Of a DNA stretch of 40,168 bases, positions 7,939-18,361 are shown piece by piece. Both the position numbers and the translations under genes were made by a program. This stretch comes from Rhodothermales bacterium (GTDB lineage: Bacteria > Bacteroidota > Rhodothermia > Rhodothermales > Bin80): the NCBI GenBank assembly GCA_012271205.1, contig JAAXGT010000048.1, positions 1-40,168 on the forward strand, given 5' to 3'. Under the pieces are notes generated by a model. That model made no database searches. It worked only from the letters and a program-made list of their open reading frames with translations, and was not told the DNA's origin. Position 1 is the stretch's first letter. Each line of letters starts with the position of its first letter.

Positions 7939-9540
7939 TTAACTGTGCATCAGTAAGTGCCACCAAAAAGTGGCATAGTGTCCAGCGTTGGTTAGCAGGA
8001 ACAGTCCGGTTCCAAAAAGCATGACAAGAAGGGGCAAGGAAACCATTCCCAAAGCCGCAGCCAGCGGGCGGCGCGAAAAAACAGCCGCACAATCAACCGC
8101 GCCTCGACACATGCTATGAACCAGTATCAGCCCCCATACTATGGTAATGACTCCCGTCATAGGAACCGAGGAAGATACAGGCAGGGACGCAGTCACCATG
8201 CCGAGTGGCACGAGTAACAAATACATCCACTTGGCACAAATTTGCACTATGAGTACCCGTTTGAATGGAAACCTGCGTCGGCCGCCTGCCACTAGTGCGG
8301 AGAGCGCTGTGATAGCAACCTGAACGACTCCGTAGAGGCTCGCAAACAAAAACATCTGAATCCACGGGCGAGACAACACGACTCGGGTGCGGGATTGCCA
8401 TTCGGGTCCAAGTATGGCCAGTACCGGATCGGCCGCATTCGCTTGGCTTACTAACCGGATGAGCAGGCAAGCGGCTATTCCAACAGCCAGTGACTGTATA
8501 GCTAGGAATAAGGCTGGCGAAAAGCCCAAGGCTTGGGGCTCGCTTCGAATGGCGTCCACATAGAATCCGTGCCTTCTGAAATATCGCAAAAGCAGGTTTT
8601 GCCAACGTCGAGCGGTCGCAACCAGCAGACCTATACAGAGGATCACGATCCATCCGAACAGTATGACCCACGGCACACCGCGGCTGGATTGTGACCCGGC
8701 GGCAAAGGCAAAGACTGATTGCGTGCCCGTGAACAGGCCGCGCACGACCTCATAGGACGGATGCAACGTGCCATCTGCCGAGACGAGCCCCCAGAGCTGT
8801 TCTTGAGCACTTGCATCCTTCCATCGGTGTACAAATACGGCCGGCACGCCGGCCTGCAACAGTGCTTTTAAGTTGGTTTCCAGATATCGCGCTTGGGACT
8901 GTGGCGAGTTGGGGTGCCTGAGTCCCTCCGCGATTGCCCGGGCCTCTATACCTAAAGCACCGACGCCGGCTGATGTTGCGTACGGCCATGCCGCAACTTC
9001 GGCCACGGGGTCATGTATGTGTCGCAAGTCGAGAAGCACCATGTCGACGCGTGCTGCACACCGGTCGTGCTCTCCAAATGCACTGACATAATAGGCCTTT
9101 GCTCCCGGTAACGAGTGCACTTTTCGTGCCAGTGCTTCAATATACCCGCACGCTTGCAGATCACTGGTTTCACTGAGGTACGCGAGACCATAGTGGCGCG
9201 CTGAAGGGTGCAGGGCCGCCCGCTGCAATGCCTGAGCCAGCAACCCTTCTGCCGCTCGAAGGGTGTCCACCAGCAGAGCCGCAGGCAGGTACCGAAACGG
9301 GAGGTCCTGAAACAACTGCAGACCTAGTGAATCGGCTACCGGCAGGAGGCCGGCATCCAATAGCAGCGGCAACCGTACAGCCTCTACGCCGGCGTTTCGC
9401 ATTTCGGCCAGATCCCGTGCGAGCGGCGGAAATGGTGCGTCCCAGACCACCCCCTTGAGGGTCGCTTGTGCCAAGGTACCGGTCACAAAGACGCTTGTAA
9501 GTACGCAACCAAGAAACGTACCCCGAAGCGGCAATACCAT
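7939..9540 (-). CDS. Secreted TIM-barrel-like domain fused to a six-TM C-terminal domain
   Basis: A 533-aa protein with a signal peptide (VLTSVFVTGTLAQA). Residues about 25-275 resemble a glycoside-hydrolase-like (beta/alpha)8 domain (GH2/GH5-like): GVVWDAPFPPLARDLAEM, then GVEAVRLPLLLDAGLLPVAD, and ARYLETNLKALLQAGVPAVF followed by HRWKD and LVSADGTLHPSYEVVRGLF. The typical acid/base NE and nucleophile E motifs are not obvious, so catalysis is doubtful. Residues about 290-530 contain roughly six hydrophobic segments (for example GWIVILCIGLLVATA, FLFASLYGVVQVAITALSAL, LPLLVMLFGTGLFLLT), possibly Yip1-like. The start lies 14 bp after the M14 peptidase stop, in an operon with recJ. I do not recognise a specific function. 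Confidence 0.6.
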   Translation of the reverse strand: MVLPLRGTFLGCVLTSVFVTGTLAQATLKGVVWDAPFPPLARDLAEMRNAGVEAVRLPLLLDAGLLPVADSLGLQLFQDLPFRYLPAALLVDTLRAAEGLLAQALQRAALHPSARHYGLAYLSETSDLQACGYIEALARKVHSLPGAKAYYVSAFGEHDRCAARVDMVLLDLRHIHDPVAEVAAWPYATSAGVGALGIEARAIAEGLRHPNSPQSQARYLETNLKALLQAGVPAVFVHRWKDASAQEQLWGLVSADGTLHPSYEVVRGLFTGTQSVFAFAAGSQSSRGVPWVILFGWIVILCIGLLVATARRWQNLLLRYFRRHGFYVDAIRSEPQALGFSPALFLAIQSLAVGIAACLLIRLVSQANAADPVLAILGPEWQSRTRVVLSRPWIQMFLFASLYGVVQVAITALSALVAGGRRRFPFKRVLIVQICAKWMYLLLVPLGMVTASLPVSSSVPMTGVITIVWGLILVHSMCRGAVDCAAVFSRRPLAAALGMVSLPLLVMLFGTGLFLLTNAGHYATFWWHLLMHS

Positions 9541-9554
9541 CGGCCAAGAAGTGT

Positions 9555-12098
9555 CTAGAAGGAGGCCACAATGCGCTGCCCCACCAAGAAAACTGCATTG
9601 GCCAATAGCAGCCGGCCGCCATACCAGAAACCACGGAAAATCGGACTGTCCAAAAGGTATATTACTTCACCGCGACCGAGGGACTCCGTACCAAAGAGCA
9701 GGGAATTCTCCTGCGCGACCTCAGCTTTGCTTCCCGCAAATCCGCTTACAAGTGAGTTCTTGTGCACCACGCCGACGTTCCAGCCTTCCGCCAGCCAAGT
9801 GTGGGCCTCATTCGCACGTTTAAGTGTGAAGTAAACCTCATTGTAGCCAAACGCGAGCGGATGTGTCACATCCAGTGATGCACGGAAAATCGCCCCCGAC
9901 ACCTCCTCGCTAATGGCCGTTCGATCACGATCGGCATAGCGTTTCAGAAGAGATTCCGGCTCTTTCTCTTTTTTGTCCTCGTCCTTCTTCTCAAATTTCG
10001 TCAGGCTGAATCCCTCTTTTCCTGCAAGAAATCGGGCTGCACCTTCTATGGCAATCAGGCGGCCGCCGGCCCGGATCCATTCGCGGATTTCTCCAAGACG
10101 TGATTCCGTAAGTACCTCACCGTAGTTGCCTGAGGGCAGAATCACTACGTCATATCGGTACAGATGCAGATGAGCGAAAGAATCGCTGCCAATCAGCGTT
10201 GCCGGGTATTGCAACTGTTCGTCAAAAAAGTGCCAGAGTTCTCCCAAACTGTAGGCACTCACGGCTGGCCCGGCAATCACGGCGACCCGAGGACGCCGAA
10301 GGTAGGGCACGTCACTAGAGCCAAAGTCAACGCCTTCAGTAACCATGGTGGACTCGACTGCATCTACGGGTTGCCCGACGGCCCGCGACGCAGCACGCAC
10401 GGCTTCATCAAATTCTTTGCCGGCTCCACCCCGCGTCATTATGAGCGTGCCGGCACCGTAGGACTTGCCAGCAGCCGTAAAGGGCCTTTCCGAAAAACGC
10501 ACCTTCACCCCGTGGTGCAAAAGGCGAGCCAGAAGCTGGGCGTCCTCAAAGCTTTTCCATTCAGCCAGGTACGCTGCGGGTCGGTGGGCTTCATCTGGTT
10601 CGTCGGCCACAGGCGGGTTGTACGCAGGCGTATTAATGTCGATAGCCGTATCGACAGCATACGCCTCAATGCCGTACACGTAGGGCAAGGTCCAAGCCGT
10701 AATGTCGTAGCTGAGAGAATCGCGGAGCTCTGCTTCGGGCTCAAACAGTACACTGGTCAGCACCCCCTTGGGCTGAGCAGCGGGGACTACCATATCGCCT
10801 TGTGATACGGTAACCGGGCCCGTTGCACCGGTTCGGTAGGCAAAGCCAGACGTGTGTGTTTGCTGCGTAGCAGTTGCATAACGAATCCCCAACAAATCCA
10901 AATGCCGTTGAAGGGTAGAAACTTGATCGACTTGATCCGCCCATGGAATGACATAGGCAGCATGAGTACCGGTCGGCGATGCGCTGGCGCGCGCAAAATA
11001 ATCCGCGAATTCATGCGTGATTTGGATGCGGTTCCGGGCGACCACTTCAATGGTGGACAGGCTCGTAGTAAAGTGGTGGTCAATGCGGTCACGGAGTGTG
11101 AGGGTATCTCCTTCGGCAGTAATGATGCCAAGCCCGGCCCGGCCGGACCCGCCCTGCTCGTAGGTCATCCCGACGGCGCCATTGAACATGGGCCACGTAT
11201 CCCCGTAACCCGGATAGAATAAGTCAAATACTTGGCGTGTAAAAAACAGCCATCCGTTCGTGTCAAAGTAGCGTGCGTGATTTTTGCCAATCAGCCTTTG
11301 GAATTCGTGCTGCCATGGCGTGATGTATACATGGTAAGGTTCTGCTGCCGGCGCGAAATAGTACGGTTCGTTGACCCCCTGCTCATGAAAATCCACATGT
11401 ACATGCGGCATCCACCTGTTATAGTGGACCAAGCGCTGCCGCGTTTCGGATTGTGTACCCCAAGCCCAGTCCCGGTTCAGATCAAAGTAATAATGGTTGG
11501 TGCGCCCGCCTGGCCAAGGTTCTGCGTGTTCACGTGCTTCGGGCAGGGGGTCGAAGGTTTGTCCACGCGTGCTGCGATAAAACTGAACATATCGTTCCCG
11601 TCCGTCCGGATTGATGCAGGGATCGAGTATGACCACCACATCCTCAAGCCAGGCCTGACTGCGCATATCTGTGGAATCCGCGAGCGCATATAGTGTGGCC
11701 AGTGCAGCCTCTGTGCTAACGGACTCATTTCCGTGCACATTATAACTTAGCCAAACAAGGGCTGGCCCCTCACTTTCCGGAGTCCCGGGAAGCAATCTGG
11801 CACGTTGGAGATTGCCTTTACGTATAATTTCCAGGCGACCCATGTTTGTGGCCGATGACACGATGGCGTATAGCAGTGGGCGACCTTCAGTCGTTGCGCC
11901 ATACTGCTCGAGCGTCACGTGCGCGACCTCGCTGGCAACGTGCTCGAAATAGGCGGTCACCCGGTGATGCGGAGTAAAGTCTTCGCCGAGTGCATAGCCC
12001 AGAAATTCCTGAGGACTAAGGAGTTGTGCATAGAGGTTGGGGGCAACCCATAATGCGGCGAAGACAATCCAAAGCGTGTGGAACACTATGCCTGGCAT
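9555..12098 (-). CDS. Secreted M14 family zinc carboxypeptidase with C-terminal GATase-like domain
   Basis: An 847-aa exported protein (signal peptide about residues 1-24, ending LYA). The M14 core shows zinc ligands NVHGNES (H122, E125) and VDFHEQG (H238), with INPDGRERY and FDLNRDW, which carry substrate-binding residues of the carboxypeptidase A fold. MTYEQGGSGRAG near 315 fits the later catalytic region. The C-terminal half (about 600-700) has PRVAVIAGPAVSAYSLGELW and DVVILPSGNYGE, the class I glutamine-amidotransferase-like fold often found in large Bacteroidota M14 proteins. A charged KKDEDKKEKEPES linker follows. The start overlaps the recJ stop by 13 nt, so coupling is likely. Expected role: extracytoplasmic peptide degradation. 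Confidence 0.88.
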   Translation of the reverse strand: MPGIVFHTLWIVFAALWVAPNLYAQLLSPQEFLGYALGEDFTPHHRVTAYFEHVASEVAHVTLEQYGATTEGRPLLYAIVSSATNMGRLEIIRKGNLQRARLLPGTPESEGPALVWLSYNVHGNESVSTEAALATLYALADSTDMRSQAWLEDVVVILDPCINPDGRERYVQFYRSTRGQTFDPLPEAREHAEPWPGGRTNHYYFDLNRDWAWGTQSETRQRLVHYNRWMPHVHVDFHEQGVNEPYYFAPAAEPYHVYITPWQHEFQRLIGKNHARYFDTNGWLFFTRQVFDLFYPGYGDTWPMFNGAVGMTYEQGGSGRAGLGIITAEGDTLTLRDRIDHHFTTSLSTIEVVARNRIQITHEFADYFARASASPTGTHAAYVIPWADQVDQVSTLQRHLDLLGIRYATATQQTHTSGFAYRTGATGPVTVSQGDMVVPAAQPKGVLTSVLFEPEAELRDSLSYDITAWTLPYVYGIEAYAVDTAIDINTPAYNPPVADEPDEAHRPAAYLAEWKSFEDAQLLARLLHHGVKVRFSERPFTAAGKSYGAGTLIMTRGGAGKEFDEAVRAASRAVGQPVDAVESTMVTEGVDFGSSDVPYLRRPRVAVIAGPAVSAYSLGELWHFFDEQLQYPATLIGSDSFAHLHLYRYDVVILPSGNYGEVLTESRLGEIREWIRAGGRLIAIEGAARFLAGKEGFSLTKFEKKDEDKKEKEPESLLKRYADRDRTAISEEVSGAIFRASLDVTHPLAFGYNEVYFTLKRANEAHTWLAEGWNVGVVHKNSLVSGFAGSKAEVAQENSLLFGTESLGRGEVIYLLDSPIFRGFWYGGRLLLANAVFLVGQRIVASF

Positions 12099-13867
12099 GT
12101 GTTGTTGGGCGAGCTGGGGATGTCTGCGGTGCGAAGCGCCTCCACCCTGAGCTGAAGGCGGGTGCGTCCATTAAAGGTGTTCTCAGTTACTCTGCACAAT
12201 AGCTCAACGGGCAACTGCTGTATTCGGGCCTCTTCCATGGCGATGAGCTTGTCTCCGTGCCAAAACGCAATCGCGTCAAGTTGGCGCCCTTTGCCGGGTG
12301 CCTTAAAGGTTAACGACAGGTGTTCACCGGTACGCGTAGTGCGTACGCTGACGACGTGCAGGTCCGGAATACAAAAAAGAGGCTCCTCGTTGTTTTTGCC
12401 AAAAGGCTCGCACTGTTTGAGTACATTGACAAAGCGCTGGTTGATGTCCGTCGCCGCCAGCTTGGCATCATAACCGGTTGAAGTCACGACGAAGCGCGTG
12501 TCGATGCGTGTCCGCACGTAGGCATTAAGACGCTCCCGGAGTACCGGGATATCAACGGCTGGTATTGAGAGTCCGGCTGCTTGGGCGTGGCCGCCAAACT
12601 TTGTTAGAAGATCGCGGCATGAGGCCAGTGCGTCGTGAATGTCAAGGCCTTCAACAGAACGCGCACTCCCCACAACCAGTCCGCTCCGGGTCTCCGCGTC
12701 GCGTTGGTCTTGTGGATCGTTGGTCAGGAGTATGGTCGGCCGGCCAAAAGCCTCCACTATACGATTTGCAACGGGACCCAATACTCCCGGGTGCCACTCA
12801 GGATCGTGCAACACTAGCGCGTGCGGGTGGGCGCCGGCCAGTTGTGTTCGGGCCAGCTTGGAAGCAGTTGTTTCGATTTCCTTGCCCAAGCCCTTGCGCT
12901 TCGTGTTGAGTTCCCCCAGTTGGAATGCAAGTTGGAAGGCCTGCTCAAAGTTTTTCTCCAAAAGCAATTCCACCGCGAGGCCAGCGTGTGCCAGTCGGCC
13001 TGCAGCATTCAGATGTGGGCCTAGTCGCATGGCAATATCGTTGGACCGGATCTCGGATGGCTCCACACCGGCTACATTCATCAGGGCCTGGAGGCTGTAC
13101 CGTGTGGTGGAACGTAAGACTTCCAAACCCTCCCGCACTAGGATGCGGTTCTCGTCATGCAGCGGCATTACGTCACACACAGTGGACAGCGCCACCAAGT
13201 CTAGATATTCACGCGTTGTTTCCGGTGGTTCATTCAAAAGCTCGCACGTGGACACCGCCATTTTGTAGGCCAAACCACAGGCAGACAATTCCTTGAAAGG
13301 ATACGTGCAGCCGTTCCGTTTAGGATTGATGTGGGCCACACTGGGAGGATTCACACCCGTGTTTTCGTGGTGGTCGCAAATAATGATATCCAGTCTGTGC
13401 TTTCGCGCAAGGGCTGCAGTTTCCGTCGCGCTGGTGCCACAGTCCACTACCACGATCAGCGTGGCGTTCTGTGCTAACGCGGTCTTTACGCCGCGTTCAT
13501 GAAAACCATGGCCATCTTCCAGGCGGCTCGGGATAAAGTAATCGACCTGAGTGCCGCGAGAGCGCAGAAAATCCACCACCAAGGTCGTGGACGTAACGCC
13601 ATCCACGTCGAAATCACCGTAAACCAGCACGCGTTCCTGCGACTGGATCGCACGTGCCAGACGACTGGCCGCTTCTTCCATGGTTTGCAACAGCCAGGGA
13701 TCGTGTGTTTCTTCAAGCGTGGCTCTGAAGTACGTTCGGGCCGTTTCGAAGCTGTCTATACCACGCAGGACCAAGGCCCGTGCGAGCGGCAACGGCAAAT
13801 CGTTGAGCACGTGACTCAACTGCTGTACTAAATCCGGATTCTGGACCTTCCGCTCAATCCATGTCAT
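12086..13867 (-). CDS. recJ: Single-stranded-DNA-specific exonuclease RecJ
   Basis: RecJ degrades ssDNA 5'-3' in recombination and mismatch/base-excision repair. The 593-aa length is normal. DHH-superfamily motifs are in order: VYGDFDVDGVTS (about 82-93), VVDCGTS (140-145), ICDHHENTG (164-171, the DHH motif), then LVALSTVCDVMPL and RLGPHLNAAGRL. The DHHA1 part contains a form of the GGHAQAAG motif (KFGGHAQAAGLS), followed by the C-terminal OB-fold region. ATG at 13867 follows a divergent MFS gene (118 bp between starts). It is the first gene of a three-gene operon. Confidence 0.96.
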   Translation of the reverse strand: MTWIERKVQNPDLVQQLSHVLNDLPLPLARALVLRGIDSFETARTYFRATLEETHDPWLLQTMEEAASRLARAIQSQERVLVYGDFDVDGVTSTTLVVDFLRSRGTQVDYFIPSRLEDGHGFHERGVKTALAQNATLIVVVDCGTSATETAALARKHRLDIIICDHHENTGVNPPSVAHINPKRNGCTYPFKELSACGLAYKMAVSTCELLNEPPETTREYLDLVALSTVCDVMPLHDENRILVREGLEVLRSTTRYSLQALMNVAGVEPSEIRSNDIAMRLGPHLNAAGRLAHAGLAVELLLEKNFEQAFQLAFQLGELNTKRKGLGKEIETTASKLARTQLAGAHPHALVLHDPEWHPGVLGPVANRIVEAFGRPTILLTNDPQDQRDAETRSGLVVGSARSVEGLDIHDALASCRDLLTKFGGHAQAAGLSIPAVDIPVLRERLNAYVRTRIDTRFVVTSTGYDAKLAATDINQRFVNVLKQCEPFGKNNEEPLFCIPDLHVVSVRTTRTGEHLSLTFKAPGKGRQLDAIAFWHGDKLIAMEEARIQQLPVELLCRVTENTFNGRTRLQLRVEALRTADIPSSPNNTCQA

Positions 13868-13985
13868 AGGTGTGAATTCAGAGCCGGTGCTTGGCGTCTG
13901 CCAATATACGATTCGCGAAACAGGTGTTAGCCCGCGTTGTAGCAGGCCAACCTGTAATGCTCACACTTTTCGTACACCCGCCGGG

Positions 13986-15200
13986 ATGGCCTCTGGCAAA
14001 CCAAAGACGTTTCTGATAGTTGCGGCACTGTGGATGATCATATTCATGGTGAGCTGTCAGCTCATCATTGTGGTGCCGATTCTGCCGGAAATAGGCCGCG
14101 TACTTCTGGTGGACGAATTCAGACTTGGATTGGTAGGGACTGTGTATGCGGTCACGCTTACGGTCTTCGCGCTCATCACGGGACCAATCTCGGATCGTAT
14201 CGGGCGGCGCAAAATTCTCTTGTACGGCAGCGGATTCTTGACGCTCGCCATGCTGCTGCACTGGTTTGCCGACAATTATGCGTTGCTACTTACCGTACGT
14301 GCCGTTGCAGGGGCTGCCGGAGGAATACTCAGTGGCAGCATAATTGCTTACGTAGGCGATTACTTCCCATACGAGCGGCGTGGATGGGCGGTGGGATGGG
14401 TGATGAGTGGCATCGCTGCCGGACAGATTCTGGGCATTCCATTGGGCACACTTATGGCTTACGAGACTGACTTTCGTCTGCCGTTTGTGCTATTTGGAGC
14501 CCTGATGTCTTTGGGCTGGCTTATGACTTGGCTGTTTGTCCCCCAGCCGGATGTGGAGCGGAGTAAGGAATCGCTGGCATTTCGCAACGTGCTGGCCAAT
14601 TACATGGCTCTGCTTCGCGTGCGGGCAACGTCAGGGAGTGTGTGTCTTTATTTCCTCATGTTTTCCAGCATCGGCCTGTTTGTGTTCTTTCTGCCGGTCT
14701 GGCTAAGAGAATCTCACGGTGTAACGGGAGCCGGGTTGGCGGGTTTGTTTGTACTTGCCGGGCTGGCGCAGGTCGTCGGAGCACCGGCCGGCGGGAGCGT
14801 TTCAGACCGAATCGGCAGAAAGCCCGTCATTGTTACAACGTGTCTGCTGCTTTGCATCCTGTTTGCGCTGACTACATACCTGATTACAGGGTTTGTGACC
14901 GCGTGTTGGGTTCTCGCATTTGCGATGCTGTTGGCTGCCGTCCGCATGACCCCTCTGCAGGCGCTCATGACCGCAATCGTCGGCGAAAACCGGCGCGGCA
15001 TACTGATGAGTCTGGCCATTGCTGTAGGGCAGCTGGGGTTTGGTGTGGGGACAGCTATAGCAGGCCTGCTCTATACCCGATTTGGTTATATCAGCAATGC
15101 GCTGGGCAGCGCCGCAACCACAATTCTGATTGTGCTGGTGGTATGGCTCATGCTCCCGGAGCCCGAACGTGATATCGCCGAGCCGGTTACAGCAAGCTGA
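13986..15200 (+). CDS. Major facilitator superfamily transporter (DHA-like)
   Basis: An inner-membrane secondary transporter of 404 aa from ATG 13986, with about twelve hydrophobic segments. MFS motif A is present twice: GPISDRIGRRKILL after TM2 and GGSVSDRIGRKPVIV after TM8, the expected positions. LSGSIIAYVGDYFPYERRGWAVGWVMSGIA fits the TM4-TM5 loop and motif C region of drug/proton antiporters. The frame is open 38 codons upstream, but those residues are not membrane-like and no start there looks better. Substrate unknown; drug or metabolite efflux is a family-based guess. Its last 14 nt overlap the convergent beta-barrel gene. Confidence 0.88.
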   Translation: MASGKPKTFLIVAALWMIIFMVSCQLIIVVPILPEIGRVLLVDEFRLGLVGTVYAVTLTVFALITGPISDRIGRRKILLYGSGFLTLAMLLHWFADNYALLLTVRAVAGAAGGILSGSIIAYVGDYFPYERRGWAVGWVMSGIAAGQILGIPLGTLMAYETDFRLPFVLFGALMSLGWLMTWLFVPQPDVERSKESLAFRNVLANYMALLRVRATSGSVCLYFLMFSSIGLFVFFLPVWLRESHGVTGAGLAGLFVLAGLAQVVGAPAGGSVSDRIGRKPVIVTTCLLLCILFALTTYLITGFVTACWVLAFAMLLAAVRMTPLQALMTAIVGENRRGILMSLAIAVGQLGFGVGTAIAGLLYTRFGYISNALGSAATTILIVLVVWLMLPEPERDIAEPVTAS

Positions 15201-16041
15201 CGGTAAAGCCGAGTGAGATCAACTCTTTCATCTGGATGGATCGGGATACGTCGCGATCCAACTGTGCCGTGTATTCCACGTTGACCTGAAGCCACCGGTT
15301 CACCTTCATCGTGATTAGCGTCTCAGACAACATGTCGGGTGTGCCAGCTTGGTTGAAGGAAGCAAAAACTTGCAGGGAGTGATGCATGTGCACATTCGTG
15401 AACATGACCCCATCAAGCAGGATTAACCCGGAGAGGCCGGCCTCCCAGCGTGTGGATTTGTCTGGATTCACCTTGTACCGTGCTCGCAGTGATCTTTCAG
15501 TTACGAGGGTTTCCTTGGTCGCCAAGCCGAAGCGCAATTGGGCCCAATGTGCGGCCTGAAAACTCAGTCCGACGGACTGGGTAAGGATTGCGGGTGACAG
15601 GAAAGCGGAAATGCGCGGCGCTGGCATGTCGTCCCGCTGCCCGGAACCGTATGTGAATCCATTCGCAAACTGTGAGCGAAAGTCCACCGACACAGCTGGC
15701 TGAACCCGCCCCGTAACTGGGCCTGAAAGCAACGTAAACGTGCTGCGTGCGTGGATTAAGTCTTCTGCTTTCCGCAGGCTCAGTGCATTTTGCTTGACTA
15801 CGCCATACGCCAGGCGGATGGCGTGTGATTGCTCCCAGTTTGGACCGTGCCGCGAGAATTCGGCCGTCAGGCCTGCGCTGAGTGCCAGGGAGCTGACACC
15901 GCCATCATACCATCGGTAGAAGCCAGCTTGGGTAAAGGAAAGTTTACCGGTAGCGTCTGTTTGCCAGGAGCTGTCCGGCTGGCCAAGGGCGGGATGAAGG
16001 AACCACATGCCAGCAAGGAAGATGAATAGCAGGCGCGACAT
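15187..16041 (-). CDS. DUF3078-like outer-membrane beta-barrel protein
   Basis: A 284-aa protein with a signal peptide (LLFIFLAGMWFLHPALG). The mature part is rich in alternating hydrophobic/polar strands with aromatic girdle residues and ends in the strand LISLGFTVSLL, typical of an outer-membrane barrel C-terminus. The opening part, FTQAGFYRWYDGGVSSLALSAGL, resembles the N-terminal pattern of DUF3078 proteins (lsqvsl.nWaaGG.ss.s). Function unknown. It lies 87 bp downstream of atpC on the same strand and converges on the MFS gene. Confidence 0.65.
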   Translation of the reverse strand: MSRLLFIFLAGMWFLHPALGQPDSSWQTDATGKLSFTQAGFYRWYDGGVSSLALSAGLTAEFSRHGPNWEQSHAIRLAYGVVKQNALSLRKAEDLIHARSTFTLLSGPVTGRVQPAVSVDFRSQFANGFTYGSGQRDDMPAPRISAFLSPAILTQSVGLSFQAAHWAQLRFGLATKETLVTERSLRARYKVNPDKSTRWEAGLSGLILLDGVMFTNVHMHHSLQVFASFNQAGTPDMLSETLITMKVNRWLQVNVEYTAQLDRDVSRSIQMKELISLGFTVSLL

Positions 16042-16128
16042 CGAATGGATGTATGAAATCCAGCCCCGCCATACACGAGCGGGAAGCAGGTCGGCGGGTC
16101 GGAGAACTATTGCAATGGCCGTGAGCGT

Positions 16129-16662
16129 CTACGATTCAGCACGCCCGCCTATGCTGGCCATCCCGACTCGCAGGCGGTTGCGTGCCCGTTCACGCGCCCG
16201 CTCTGCTCGCGCGCGGTCAATATCATCCTTAGCGCTTCGCAGGCGTTCCAGTGCGCGTGCTTCAGCGGCCTGAGCCCGGTTCACGTCGATTGCGCTGGCC
16301 GGTTCGGCGGTTTCGGCGAGTACGGTGACAACATTTCCGATAACTTCAACGAACCCACCGCTGGTGGCGAATGTAAGCTGTTGGGCTCCGGGAAGGGTCA
16401 GGACCAAGGGCCCGACCTCCAGTGCCGCGATCATGGGGGCGTGATTGTAGCGTATCTCGAAGCCGCCCTGCTTGCCGGGGGCGCGAAGCCTCGACACCAT
16501 TCCTTGGAACACGTGCTGGTCCGGTGCTACAATGTCAACCTGAAGAGTACGAGGAGTTTGGTCCCTCGGGACGTCACCGGTAGCGGGTGATTCGCTAATG
16601 ACCGGCTCTCCGGCGGCCACATCAGACTGCAGGTCAAGACTTGGTACTTCTTCTGATGCCAT
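16129..16662 (-). CDS. atpC: F1F0 ATP synthase epsilon subunit with N-terminal extension
   Basis: The epsilon subunit couples the F1 rotor to F0 and regulates ATP hydrolysis. The beta-sandwich domain begins near residue 40 (LQVDIVAPDQHVFQG) and includes VSRLRAPGKQGGFEIRYNHAPMI in family order, with FVEVIGNVVTVLAETAE at its end. The C-terminal helical hairpin is Ala/Arg/Glu-rich (AQAAEARALERL onward). At 177 aa it is longer than the usual 130-140. About 38 acidic, low-complexity residues precede the domain. I found no ATG nearer to the domain (a GTG inside the extension is possible), so some extension seems genuine. It lies 35 bp after atpD. Only atpD and atpC are here, as in many Bacteroidota. 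Confidence 0.92.
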   Translation of the reverse strand: MASEEVPSLDLQSDVAAGEPVISESPATGDVPRDQTPRTLQVDIVAPDQHVFQGMVSRLRAPGKQGGFEIRYNHAPMIAALEVGPLVLTLPGAQQLTFATSGGFVEVIGNVVTVLAETAEPASAIDVNRAQAAEARALERLRSAKDDIDRARAERARERARNRLRVGMASIGGRAES

Positions 16663-16697
16663 GCGCAAAGGAGTTAAGGCAGATCTGCTGTTCCAGC

Positions 16698-18248
<1,551 letters not shown>

Positions 18249-18361
18249 TTAGTCTGATTACGATGGGCCATGGCTGCAGGCAGGCAAAGAATCGACAAAT
18301 TTATCCCGCGGAACTGTATAGAACGCCCCCAATTGTACCCTGTAACTCTACGATAAATCCC

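Noticed and set aside
10164-10805. 213-codon open frame antisense to the M14 peptidase
   Set aside because: A shadow in the opposite frame of a clearly coding gene with zinc motifs.
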